Of a stretch of DNA of 35,696 nt, positions 1 through 7,170 are shown piece by piece; position 1 is the first letter of the stretch, and the number at the start of each line of letters is the position of its first letter. The stretch is from a virus. The notes under the pieces are model-generated. The model was given only the letters and a program-made list of their open reading frames with translations. It was not told the origin of the DNA and ran no database searches. The stretch is taken from positions 1 through 35,696 of IMG/VR virus record IMGVR_UViG_3300007351_000036; one strand, given 5' to 3'. Made by a program: the position numbers and the translations under genes.

Positions 1-101
1 AGGATCGTGATGCCGCTCGTCGGCGAGCAGATCTTCAGCGCCTCCGGCCAGCCGTCTTCGCAGCCGGGATTCCATGCGTGGATGCCGTTCAGAGAGCGCA
101 T
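1..101 (-). CDS. 5' end of a gene leaving the window; possible TIM-barrel lysin
   Basis: Only the first 33 codons are inside the window. The start is ATG at 101, with an AAGGTG ribosome-binding site 5 nt upstream that overlaps the end of the preceding gene; an in-frame GTG sits one codon earlier. The protein begins MRSLNGIHAWNPGCEDGW and continues to a Pro-rich turn and a hydrophobic strand (GITIL). A short beta strand holding GIHAW, then a helix, then a second strand, is the opening of many TIM-barrel glycoside hydrolases. Its place after the fibres and holin would suit an endolysin or a fibre-associated hydrolase. That function is inference from 33 residues; the existence of the gene is well supported by spacing and ribosome-binding site. 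Confidence 0.55.
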   Translation of the reverse strand, partial: MRSLNGIHAWNPGCEDGWPEALKICSPTSGITI

Positions 102-110
102 CACATCACC

Positions 111-452
111 TTACGCGAGCTTCTCCGTGATCTTCACGATGTTGTACCCGTCGTTTGGGAACGTCTCGGGGTCAGTGTCCGGCCAGGTCACCTCTACTTC
201 CGCGTAGAAGGTCCCGGCCGTATCGCTATCCCCTGCCTGCCACTCATATTCACACTTGCCGCGGAGGGCCTCGGTGCCATCATCGCGATTGATCATCTCC
301 GCGTCGACCTTGATCGCACCGCCAGGCGTTTTCATATGCAGCCGCACGGCGGTCGCCGTGCTGATATTCACAGGGTTCTTGTCGGCGTCCTTCAAGATCA
401 CGACGTAGGAGGGCCGCAAGTTTCCCTGCTTCAGATAGAATATCTCACTCAC
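111..452 (-). CDS. BppU-like baseplate/fibre N-terminal domain protein
   Basis: The gene encodes 113 residues and starts at a GTG whose GTGA overlaps the TGA of the fibre gene upstream, implying coupled translation. The sequence fits the N-terminal domain of the BppU baseplate upper protein family: LKQGNLRPSYVVILKDADK near the start, an alternating beta pattern, and a C-terminal stretch with AGTFYAEVEVTW followed by FPNDGYNIVKITEKLA. In that family the domain attaches receptor-binding parts to the tail tip. Only the domain is present, with no long fibre extension. The same frame stays open much further upstream, but only because the neighbouring Ala-rich repeats lack stops in several frames. 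Confidence 0.68.
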   Translation of the reverse strand: MSEIFYLKQGNLRPSYVVILKDADKNPVNISTATAVRLHMKTPGGAIKVDAEMINRDDGTEALRGKCEYEWQAGDSDTAGTFYAEVEVTWPDTDPETFPNDGYNIVKITEKLA

Positions 453-2155
453 CCCGCCTGCACCTCCGCGTAGGTTCGACCATCGTCGACGAGCGCGGCG
501 AACGTCCGGCCATCGGTCACGAGCACAGCATACGTGGGCGACTTGACGGCCGGGATCGCCCCCAAGCCAAGGATGCTCGCCGCCAGCGCCGCGGCGAGCG
601 CCGTGGCCACCGCCGCCGGCATCGCCCCGCCGCTTTGGAACTCCGCCGCTAGGGCCTGAGCCGTGGCGGTCGCGAGTGCCGCCGCAAGGATCGACTGGCC
701 GCTCAGCGTCGCCGCCGGGCTGAGGGCCGTCGCCGTAGTCAACATCGCCGCCAGCACGGATCCGCTTTGGAGCTCCGCGCTGGGCGCGAGCGCCGAGGCC
801 GTGACGAGCTGCGCGAGCAGCGTGCTCGCCGAGACTCCGATGAGCGCCGCCGCGGGCGAGGCTGCCTGCGCTGTCGTGAGGGCGGCGAGGAGCGCGCTGC
901 CGGCGTTGAGCGAGGCCACCGGGCTTAGGGCACTGGCGATCGCGAGCTGTGCCGCGAGCGTGGCCGCGCCCTCGGCGGTGATGACGGCCGCGGGCGCCAG
1001 GGCGGTGGCGGTCACGAGCTGTGCGGCGAGCGTCGAGCCGGCGTTGAGGCTCGCCGCCGGGCTGAGCGCCGTGGCGGTCGTGAGCGCCGCAGCGAGCGTC
1101 GAGCCGGAGAGGAGGCCAGCACTCGGGGACAGCGCGCTCGCGGTGGTGAGCGCGGCGAGGAGCGTCGAGCCATTCTGAAGCGCAGCCGCCGGCGACAGCG
1201 CCGAGGCCGTCGTGAGCTGGGCCGCGAGCTGCGCGCCGCCTTGGAGCATCGCCGCGGGGCTCTGGGCGGTGGCCGTGGCAGCCTGAGCCTGCAGCGCGGA
1301 GCCCGAGTTGAGCGATCCGGCTGGCGAGGATGCGCTCGCCGTGCAGAGCGAGGCGGAGAGCGTGGCCGCACCGCCACCGGCCGGTGCCTTTACTACAGTC
1401 CAGTAGCCCCGTCGTGTCCAGTACAAATCCCACCGAGTGACGGGATCGTACATCTGCCATACTTCGGTAGGCGAGAACCAGCGATTATAGATGCGAGCGT
1501 CGCCAAACTGAGCATCGGTGTACCTATTAGCAGCACTGTCGTAGCCGATTTCCGTTGGATAGGTGTCAGTGTAGCTGATCGAGCCGGCACGGGTAGAAGC
1601 CGATTGAGCTACTTGAACCCCATTGATGTACCACCTCGCATAGTCGCCGCTTTTCCACGTTCCCAGAAGTAGATAATCTTCATTCGCGGATAGTCGAGAC
1701 TCTGAGGTTCCTCCACATCCAACATAGCCACCACTGACAACCACACCAAAAGAGGCATCCGTTGTCGAGTCGTTGCCCGACAGCTTGATGACATAGCAGA
1801 ACCACGGGCTGGTGGTGCCCGAGCGTTTGACAAGGCACTCCTCATCTTTGTGGAAAGTAGTCGTTGTCACTCTGACCCATATCGCCAACGTTATGGCTGT
1901 GGTAGGGTCTTTGATGTTGCCGAGATCGGTCTTGCTGGTCGTGCCGTTGTAGGAGTTAAGTCCACCCAGCGAGCCGCCGGTCGTTACATGGCTCACAGCC
2001 GTGTGCGTGCCGTGGCGACCTCGGCCACTCAGGTCGCGCAGCACGCTCGCCCCACTTGACGCCAAGGGCGGCCACCAGCCCACCAACCCCTGGGCCTGTG
2101 CTGAGTCCTTGTTCAGGCTGAACGGCTCGCTCGGTGGCAGCAGTAGCCTACGCAA
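449..2155 (-). CDS. Tail fibre: LamG-like lectin domain plus 22-residue Ala-rich repeats
   Basis: This 568-residue protein most likely starts at a TTG at 2155 behind GGAGAGAC and overlaps the previous gene by 8 nt. Residues about 22-237 look like a laminin-G/concanavalin-type domain: GLVGWWPPL and [10 protein letters not shown] at the start, and [20 protein letters not shown] at the end. Such domains bind glycans or proteins. Residues about 275-520 are roughly eleven degenerate 22-residue units of the form ALSPAA.L..GS.LAA.LTTAT. The tail holds short repeats containing LV.DGRT(F/Y)A. This is probably a virion fibre that binds the host surface. The repeat shaft is unusually rich in Ala, Ser and Thr. 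Confidence 0.72.
   Translation of the reverse strand: MRRLLLPPSEPFSLNKDSAQAQGLVGWWPPLASSGASVLRDLSGRGRHGTHTAVSHVTTGGSLGGLNSYNGTTSKTDLGNIKDPTTAITLAIWVRVTTTTFHKDEECLVKRSGTTSPWFCYVIKLSGNDSTTDASFGVVVSGGYVGCGGTSESRLSANEDYLLLGTWKSGDYARWYINGVQVAQSASTRAGSISYTDTYPTEIGYDSAANRYTDAQFGDARIYNRWFSPTEVWQMYDPVTRWDLYWTRRGYWTVVKAPAGGGAATLSASLCTASASSPAGSLNSGSALQAQAATATAQSPAAMLQGGAQLAAQLTTASALSPAAALQNGSTLLAALTTASALSPSAGLLSGSTLAAALTTATALSPAASLNAGSTLAAQLVTATALAPAAVITAEGAATLAAQLAIASALSPVASLNAGSALLAALTTAQAASPAAALIGVSASTLLAQLVTASALAPSAELQSGSVLAAMLTTATALSPAATLSGQSILAAALATATAQALAAEFQSGGAMPAAVATALAAALAASILGLGAIPAVKSPTYAVLVTDGRTFAALVDDGRTYAEVQAG
596..1333 (-). repeat. About eleven tandem degenerate 66-nt repeats inside the fibre gene
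   Basis: Each unit encodes about 22 residues; two units have a 2-residue insertion. The conserved positions are ALSP, GS, LAA or LLA, and TTA(S/T). DNA copies have diverged while the protein pattern is kept, so the array is old or under selection. Low stop-codon density here makes long spurious frames on both strands. Confidence 0.85.
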
Positions 2156-2585
2156 CAGTCTCTCCGTAGGTGGTGTAACGTACCGTGTTGCTCGCTGCGG
2201 CGAGGTCTTGACCAGTCTTGTTCTCGATGAGCAGCTTGAAGTGACCGGCCGGGACCGGTAGGCCAGCTATCGTCACCGTGCGGGCATTGGTCGCCGCGTC
2301 GAAGGCAGCCGAGCAAAGATGGTTGCTCGGACTAGGATCGGTCGAGGCATCGCCATACGAGAATGTCACGCCACCGTCTACTGACGGCAGCAGGTACACC
2401 GCGATGTGCGCGCCGGCAGACCGAGCCACGCCTTGGGCGGCGAGCGCGATTTCGAGAGTCATGTACCGCGCAGTGTTGGCGGCGATTGCTGCGCCGAGCA
2501 CGTTACCGTCGTTGGCAAGGCTGTTTAGCTCAGCACCTAGGTAGTCAGTTTGTGCCGGCGGTGCAGTCCACGTTACGGCGCCCAT
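2148..2585 (-). CDS. Putative virion/fibre protein, beta-rich, 145 aa
   Basis: ATG at 2585. I do not recognise a named family. The N-terminal third is hydrophilic and Asn/Ala-rich ([21 protein letters not shown]). The rest alternates like a beta sandwich: [25 protein letters not shown], and [25 protein letters not shown]. The last segment resembles a fibre-tip domain that presents loops. The gene lies between a small helical protein and the LamG fibre and shares 8 nt with the latter, so a tail-tip or fibre-accessory role is inferred from context. Alternatives include a capsid fibre. Confidence 0.6.
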   Translation of the reverse strand: MGAVTWTAPPAQTDYLGAELNSLANDGNVLGAAIAANTARYMTLEIALAAQGVARSAGAHIAVYLLPSVDGGVTFSYGDASTDPSPSNHLCSAAFDAATNARTVTIAGLPVPAGHFKLLIENKTGQDLAAASNTVRYTTYGETVA

Positions 2586-2595
2586 AGCCTACCCC

Positions 2596-2901
2596 CTAGA
2601 CCAGCAGCACGGTGTTGACCCAGTTCTCCACGATGGTCTGGAGCTGGGCGTCGGTCAAGACACCATCAGTACTCAGCGTCGTGGCGTCGGTGGCCACGTA
2701 CTTCATCGCCTGCTCGGCGTCGCCGTCGACCTGAGAATCCAGCTTGAGCGCCGAGTTGCACCAAGTCTGCTGGTTCGCTGTCGCCCCTGCCCCTAGCGCC
2801 TTAAGGTACTGGGCATACTTGACGAGCGCCACCTTGACGCGAGCCTCTATTTCACCGTTGGCGCGCCATAGGTTATAAATGCCCTTGTAGTCGAGAGCCA
2901 T
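2596..2901 (-). CDS. Small helical structural protein, 101 aa
   Basis: ATG at 2901. The protein looks wholly alpha-helical, with a Lys/Ala-rich first half (EARVKVALVKYAQYLKALG) and an acidic second half ending in NWVNTVLLV. No motif identifies a family. It sits 10 nt from the next fibre gene and inside the tail-tip cluster, so a minor virion or fibre-assembly role is likely but not shown. Confidence 0.55.
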   Translation of the reverse strand: MALDYKGIYNLWRANGEIEARVKVALVKYAQYLKALGAGATANQQTWCNSALKLDSQVDGDAEQAMKYVATDATTLSTDGVLTDAQLQTIVENWVNTVLLV

Positions 2902-2925
2902 AGCTACACCTCGCCGTAATCTTGC

Positions 2926-3237
2926 CTATCCCGCCCACTCCTGCAGCCTCTTGAGCAGGTCGGCCGGGTACCCCTCGCACCAGTCGCCCTCGGCCGTGCT
3001 GGCGACGTACGTCCCTCGATGGGTCGGCCCCTCGAGCCGGACGACGTCGTGCAGTACGAACGTGCCGACCTTCTTGAGGGCCGCCGGGTCGGCCTCGAGC
3101 ACGTCGTCCCGGATCGGGCTGCGTGGGTCGGCCGGATCTTTGCGCAGGTCCGGCCGCACCTCGTTAGTGATCACCTTCAAACTGCCAGGCACCTTGACCA
3201 GTGCCTCGAGCTGCGCGACCGCCAGTTGCTCGTCCAT
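2926..3237 (-). CDS. Hypothetical phage protein, 103 aa
   Basis: ATG at 3237 behind AGGAGGAG. The sequence is charged and lacks membrane segments or signal peptide. A central stretch (VGTFVLHDVVRLEGPTHRGTY) suggests a small beta barrel, with helices before and after (LLKRLQEWAG at the end). No family is recognised. Its place between a structural protein and a helical protein of the tail-tip cluster makes a minor structural role plausible. Confidence 0.5.
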   Translation of the reverse strand: MDEQLAVAQLEALVKVPGSLKVITNEVRPDLRKDPADPRSPIRDDVLEADPAALKKVGTFVLHDVVRLEGPTHRGTYVASTAEGDWCEGYPADLLKRLQEWAG

Positions 3238-3264
3238 TTCTCCTCCTGCTAATTGGTGATGATC

Positions 3265-3714
3265 TTATGCCGGCGCACCCACCGTGATCTCACATAGTCC
3301 GCTCGCGTTCCACTGAACGCGAAACTCGCCGTTGTTGGAGCTGATGTCGGCGTCCGACTGTTGGTAGGCGATGAGCGGCGAGGTGCCCGCGACGCCCGTC
3401 TGCCGGTCGCTCACGACGGCGACGCGGGCCGTGATCGTGGAGGCGGCCCACACGGCGTCGTTGGCGTCCATCGTGATCTTGTTCGTGGCCCCGGTGTAGG
3501 TGATCGTCTTGCCGGCGAGTTGCACGCCGCCGGTCGCGTAGTTGCCCGAGGCCGCGTGCTCGTTGCTCAGGTCATCGACGTAGTCATGGACGTCTTGGTC
3601 AGGGACATAGAGCGACGTGTGCAGCGTGCAGTGGATCGCATCGTCCAGCCAATCGATCTCCTTGTTGAAAGCCGCCAAGAAAACCTTGCCGAACAGAGCG
3701 CCAACGACTGCCAT
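3265..3714 (-). CDS. Minor virion protein of a type common in siphoviruses, 149 aa
   Basis: ATG at 3714. The first third is helical and ends in DWLDDAIHCTLHTSLYVPDQ. The rest is beta-rich, with a DDLSNEHAASGNYATGGVQL segment and a Gly/Asn-rich end. Proteins with a DLSNE...GY..GGV.L pattern recur in siphoviruses of GC-rich hosts as small structural proteins; I recall the pattern, not a named function. The gene follows the holin gene with no gap (3714/3715), so the two are probably co-translated. Confidence 0.55.
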   Translation of the reverse strand: MAVVGALFGKVFLAAFNKEIDWLDDAIHCTLHTSLYVPDQDVHDYVDDLSNEHAASGNYATGGVQLAGKTITYTGATNKITMDANDAVWAASTITARVAVVSDRQTGVAGTSPLIAYQQSDADISSNNGEFRVQWNASGLCEITVGAPA

Positions 3715-4161
3715 CTAGCTACCTCCTGAGTTATTCCGCGCGGAAACTTCCGGCGGCTCTGCTCCGGGCACCTTGGCCAAAGCGTCCCGCAACGCCTTCG
3801 GTACTGGCACGCCAGCGCGTGTCGCATTCTCAACGATACTCAGTCCCTCGTGCGCGATCAGGAAGCCGGCCACCGCGCTGGGCAAGATACCAGCGAGCTC
3901 CGGAGCGGCTGCCGCGTTGAGTAGATAGGCTACGCCCACCAGCAAGAGCATCATGGCCTTCTTCCCCGCGCCACGGAACGAGACCTCACTCGAGAGTGAC
4001 CTCGTCACGTAGCCGGCGAGCAAGCCAGAGACGACGTCGCCGAGCATCATTAGGATCAGAATCTGGACGAGGGGAGCCAGCCCACTCCACAGCTCGACCA
4101 TCACGGCCGCGGCTAGCCCGAACAGCCTGACCGCCCACGCGGTCCACGTGTCGATTTGCAT
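3715..4161 (-). CDS. Holin, phage holin family 4 (TcdE/phiLC3-like)
   Basis: Holins form the membrane lesions that release endolysin at the end of infection. The 148-residue product has three hydrophobic segments at about residues 10-25, 30-55 and 66-95. It carries the family signature: LMMLGDVVSGLLAGYV, then SSEVSFRGAGKKAMMLLLVG, then AHEGLSIVENATRAGVPVPKALRDAL. That last block, ENA...GVPVPK.L, is diagnostic of this family. ATG at 4161 follows AAAGGAGGG. The holin lies among fibre genes, and a possible lysin begins at the left edge. The last codons hold one copy of the TTCCGCGCGGAA palindrome. Confidence 0.88.
   Translation of the reverse strand: MQIDTWTAWAVRLFGLAAAVMVELWSGLAPLVQILILMMLGDVVSGLLAGYVTRSLSSEVSFRGAGKKAMMLLLVGVAYLLNAAAAPELAGILPSAVAGFLIAHEGLSIVENATRAGVPVPKALRDALAKVPGAEPPEVSARNNSGGS
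3734..3745. repeat. TTCCGCGCGGAA palindrome, copy 1
   Basis: Perfect 12-bp palindrome inside the holin C-terminal codons, read there as Ser-Ala-Arg-Asn. On the minus strand it extends as GTTTCCGCGCGGAATAAC. It is one of five copies in the window. Confidence 0.85.
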
Positions 4162-4200
4162 GTCTACCCTTCCCTCCTTTCAACTCGGGGCTTGTGCCGA

Positions 4201-4220
4201 CCCGCTCCCAGCCGAGCGGG
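4201..4220 (-). other. Hairpin directly after a fibre gene
   Basis: CCCGCTC and GAGCGGG form a perfect 7-bp stem with a 6-nt loop, lying 1 nt after the stop codon of the upstream fibre gene and about 40 nt before the holin start. There is no T tract, so it is not a convincing terminator. It could be an RNA-stability or translation-coupling element. Confidence 0.4.
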
Positions 4221-4221
4221 A

Positions 4222-4803
4222 TCATGGCAGCCAAAGCGCGCGAATCCAGCGGTAGCCCACTGCCCCGTTGCCATTGAGCTCTGCCGTGTGGACGTCCAGA
4301 CCGCAGACATGCTCGGTGGCCGAGGCTACGGCGATGACGTGCTGAGCGAACAGGCTCGAGATGGCCGAGCCGCTCCTGCGCACTTCAGGCCCATTGTCGG
4401 CGCCGACTCCCACCCGGATGTACGTCAGGTCATCCGAGAGTATCTCGGCCGCCGCCATGATCAGGAGCAGGCCGTAGGCGCCGCCCGGCGTGATCGATAC
4501 CGTGAGCACGTCGGAAACCCAGTTGTTCTGGTTGGTGCCGTTCCATGTGGCGGTCGCTGAGGCAACGGCGGTAAGAAAGCCCTTGTGCTCGAGCGCGTTC
4601 GCCCCGGCGTTGACTACCGGCCACTGGCCGGCCGTGCCGATGCCGAGACGGGCGAGGGCATTCGCGCCAGTCGCGTAGCATATGTCGCCGGCGGTCGTCA
4701 CTTTGCCCACGAACGATTCCGCCCAGTTGTAGTAAGTGCTGCCGTTCAGGGTCACCGCCGTGACCGTCTCGCCCGCAATGTAGAGGTGGTTGCTGTAGGC
4801 CAT
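4222..4803 (-). CDS. Tail fibre/receptor-binding-type protein, 193 aa
   Basis: ATG at 4803. The N-terminal half has the fibre-shaft phrase GDICYATGANALARLGIGTAGQ, followed by VNAGANALEHKGF, which recurs in phage and prophage fibres as a short trimeric repeat. The C-terminal 115 residues look like a compact beta-sandwich tip (AYGLLLIMAAAEILSDDLTYIRV, and WIRALWLP at the end). No catalytic motif is seen. Adjacent to the tail hub, it is probably a tail-tip appendage. Confidence 0.68.
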   Translation of the reverse strand: MAYSNHLYIAGETVTAVTLNGSTYYNWAESFVGKVTTAGDICYATGANALARLGIGTAGQWPVVNAGANALEHKGFLTAVASATATWNGTNQNNWVSDVLTVSITPGGAYGLLLIMAAAEILSDDLTYIRVGVGADNGPEVRRSGSAISSLFAQHVIAVASATEHVCGLDVHTAELNGNGAVGYRWIRALWLP

Positions 4804-5274
4804 TTAGCCTGCCCCCCTTCCGCGGTCCCGCAGGAGCTCCTTCACTCGCTCCGTCTCGGCCTCGAGGTCATCTATGCTCTGGCTGGGCACCCAGGAGCGG
4901 ATGGCGATGACGCGGCGCGCATCGACGTCGCGCGGTAGCCGTGCCGGTCGCTCGAGCAGCGTCCGCTCGATACGTTGGAGGATCTCCTCGTCGGGCCACT
5001 CGACGTCGTACCGGTTGCCACACAGTACGCAGGTCGTGTGGTCTATTCCCGGGGTGCAAGCGATGCCGGCGCCGCAGTCGCACTCGATCGCCCAACGCGA
5101 ATCGTTCACGAAGACTTTCTGCGAGCCGATAATGTGCTTGATCGCGATGCCTCTCATCGCTAGTGCGGACTCGATCTTCCGTTCCACCTCGGCCTCGGTC
5201 GGGATTGGCCCGCCATCAGGATGAACGAAGCGATCCATCACGTCCGCTCGGCGCATGATCCTGTCGTTTCGCAT
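4804..5274 (-). CDS. Putative zinc-ribbon tail-cluster protein, 156 aa
   Basis: ATG at 5274. Residues about 65-90 hold CDCGAGIAC and CVLCGNRYDVEW, a pair of Cys knuckles that would bind one zinc. Charged helices flank them, including an acidic C-terminal helix (IDDLEAETERVKELLRD). The gene is packed directly between the tail hub and a fibre gene, so it may be a hub-associated structural or assembly protein; its function is unknown. Confidence 0.55.
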   Translation of the reverse strand: MRNDRIMRRADVMDRFVHPDGGPIPTEAEVERKIESALAMRGIAIKHIIGSQKVFVNDSRWAIECDCGAGIACTPGIDHTTCVLCGNRYDVEWPDEEILQRIERTLLERPARLPRDVDARRVIAIRSWVPSQSIDDLEAETERVKELLRDRGRGAG

Positions 5275-5282
5275 GAGCCCTC

Positions 5283-7169
5283 CTAGTATCCGAGCACCGT
5301 GGTTTCCCCTAAGACCGCGTAGGGGGCGAACTCGTCGTCGCCGTTTGTGACATGCCAGTATTTGGTCGGATCAGAAGGCCAGAGCGTCCAGATGAACTGC
5401 CAGCGAAACTCCTCGCTGATCAGAACCTCGATGCACTGCACCTCGTAGTCAGCCTCGATCAGCGCGCCGCCGCCGGGCCGCCGTCGGATGGTGTAGCGAT
5501 CGCCGATCTCGGTGCCCAGCACGATCGGCCAGAGCCGGTCGTCCCCCTCCGGATCGAGCACGATCGTCTTGATCCGCCACTGCGGATCTTTTCGCCGCGC
5601 GAGCAGCCAGTTTGCGCGGTCGGCCATCTCGCTGTCGCTCGCCGCCAGCAGGTCCGTGTCTGGCAGGGTGCGCGCGAAGTGGTCGAACTTCGAGGCGCCG
5701 TCGCTCGCCGTCTGCGCCGCGCCGTTCTTCCTCTGACAGACCACCTCGTTGTAGAGCTCCGAGTCATCGTAGCTGGGCTCGAAGTCCACGTAGGGCAACT
5801 CGTCGCCGCCGCCGTCGCCGAAGATCGCCTTGGGGGTCTGGTGATCCGGACGCAACAGGTAATGGCGGTCCCGGAAGTACAGCGCCCCCTCGCGGCCCAT
5901 AAAGAGCTGCCCGTACTCGGCCTTCTCGACGTCCTGCAGGTGTGCCAGGGCGTCGACCTTGTCGCTAGCCGTGAACGTCTGGGCCTGCACCGTAGTCTTG
6001 CCAAGCATCACATAGCGGTCGCCACTCGTCGGGGCGAGGATGGTGCTCGTGCCGAGCTGCGAGTTGGATAGCGAGTCGAGTACCCAGGCGTCGCCCGTGG
6101 TCCAGCCGATGTCGTCGAGCACCTCGTTGACCCGCTCACTGGAGAGCTGCTCCGCGTAGGCCTTGTTCAGGATCTTCTTTGCCAGCACCTTGAAGCCATC
6201 GGTGGCCGTCAGCGTGACGTAGAAGTCGCCGACCTCGAAGGCGGGCGGCCAGCCGTCGACGTAGCCCGCGAACATCGGGTAGGTGACACCGGCCCAGACG
6301 GCGCTCTGCCAGAGGCGGCGGGTCGGCTTGAGGTTGCCGTAGTAGGGGCCGCCATAGTACGAGTAGCTGTTGTGCGCGGCGCCGGCCCACCGACAGTTAT
6401 CGAGGCCACCAATCACAGGGTAGTGCGTGACGGTAGGGCCACTCTGCAGCTGGACGTCATCGATCCGGACCGTAAACGTATCCCCATTGTCGAGATTCGT
6501 GATGTCGAGCATTGCCCGCACCTTGGCCGACAGCACCGGAGCGACGACGTTCAGCACCTCCAGCATCACCCAGTCGCCTGTGACGGCAGTCAGCGAACTA
6601 GACCCGTACTCCCCCACGAGCGTATCGTCAGCCTGCCTGATCTGAATCACTATCCTGATGGCGCAGCCGGAGATGACCGAGACGTCTAGGGTAGCCTTGA
6701 GCGACCATGAATCGCCGGGGACAGTGCTGGCATACTCCGTTTCCATCACGGTGACGCGACGCGTGGCCGTGAGGCCGGAGAGCGGGAACATAGTCAGTAC
6801 GCACTGGCTGTATCCCACGCCTCGAGGGGTGCCTATGTCTTGCAAGAAAGTGATCTGCCCGTTCAGCTCCGAGCTTGAGAGCCATCGAGTCCAGCCGGAG
6901 CTGAGGCCGGGAATCGAGCCTACTCCGCGCTCGAAGGTAGGGTCTTTGCAGTAGTTCTCAATCTCACCGGCGAAAGTCGGATCGAAGCGCCGATCTTGGT
7001 TGTCGAGCACGCCCGAGTAGGTGCCAGCTTGAAACGGCTCCCGCGGATGCGACCGGCCGCGCCTGATGTGGATCGGCCCCCGGATCTTGCCGGTCACGTC
7101 GATCTTGGTCGGCGCCTCCGTGGGCCGTGTGCTGAGGGCGAGCTGGCTTAGCAGTGCTGGCTGGGACAT
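5283..7169 (-). CDS. Tail tip hub protein with inserted carbohydrate-binding-like module
   Basis: 628 residues, ATG at 7169, 1 nt after the tape measure stop. Residues 1-70 (DVTGKIRGPIHIRRGRS, then GTYSGVLDNQDRRFDP) resume after about residue 255 (KPTRRLWQSAVWAGVTYPMF, then AGYVDGWPP). This is the pattern of phage tail-tip hub proteins that follow the tape measure. Residues about 73-250 form an insertion beginning CKDPTFERGV and ending FTVRIDDVQLQSGP, typical of jelly-roll carbohydrate-binding modules. The C-terminal half (VDALAHLQDVEKAEYGQLFMG) matches hub domains that close the tail. Likely roles are DNA exit gate and glycan contact. Confidence 0.7.
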   Translation of the reverse strand: MSQPALLSQLALSTRPTEAPTKIDVTGKIRGPIHIRRGRSHPREPFQAGTYSGVLDNQDRRFDPTFAGEIENYCKDPTFERGVGSIPGLSSGWTRWLSSSELNGQITFLQDIGTPRGVGYSQCVLTMFPLSGLTATRRVTVMETEYASTVPGDSWSLKATLDVSVISGCAIRIVIQIRQADDTLVGEYGSSSLTAVTGDWVMLEVLNVVAPVLSAKVRAMLDITNLDNGDTFTVRIDDVQLQSGPTVTHYPVIGGLDNCRWAGAAHNSYSYYGGPYYGNLKPTRRLWQSAVWAGVTYPMFAGYVDGWPPAFEVGDFYVTLTATDGFKVLAKKILNKAYAEQLSSERVNEVLDDIGWTTGDAWVLDSLSNSQLGTSTILAPTSGDRYVMLGKTTVQAQTFTASDKVDALAHLQDVEKAEYGQLFMGREGALYFRDRHYLLRPDHQTPKAIFGDGGGDELPYVDFEPSYDDSELYNEVVCQRKNGAAQTASDGASKFDHFARTLPDTDLLAASDSEMADRANWLLARRKDPQWRIKTIVLDPEGDDRLWPIVLGTEIGDRYTIRRRPGGGALIEADYEVQCIEVLISEEFRWQFIWTLWPSDPTKYWHVTNGDDEFAPYAVLGETTVLGY

Positions 7170-7170
7170 T

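Noticed and set aside
111-1460. Long open frame (449 codons) across the fibre repeats, and a 171-codon plus-strand frame at 663-1178
   Set aside because: Both arise from the Ala-rich, GC-rich repeats that lack stops in several frames; only the last 113 codons of the first have protein-like character.
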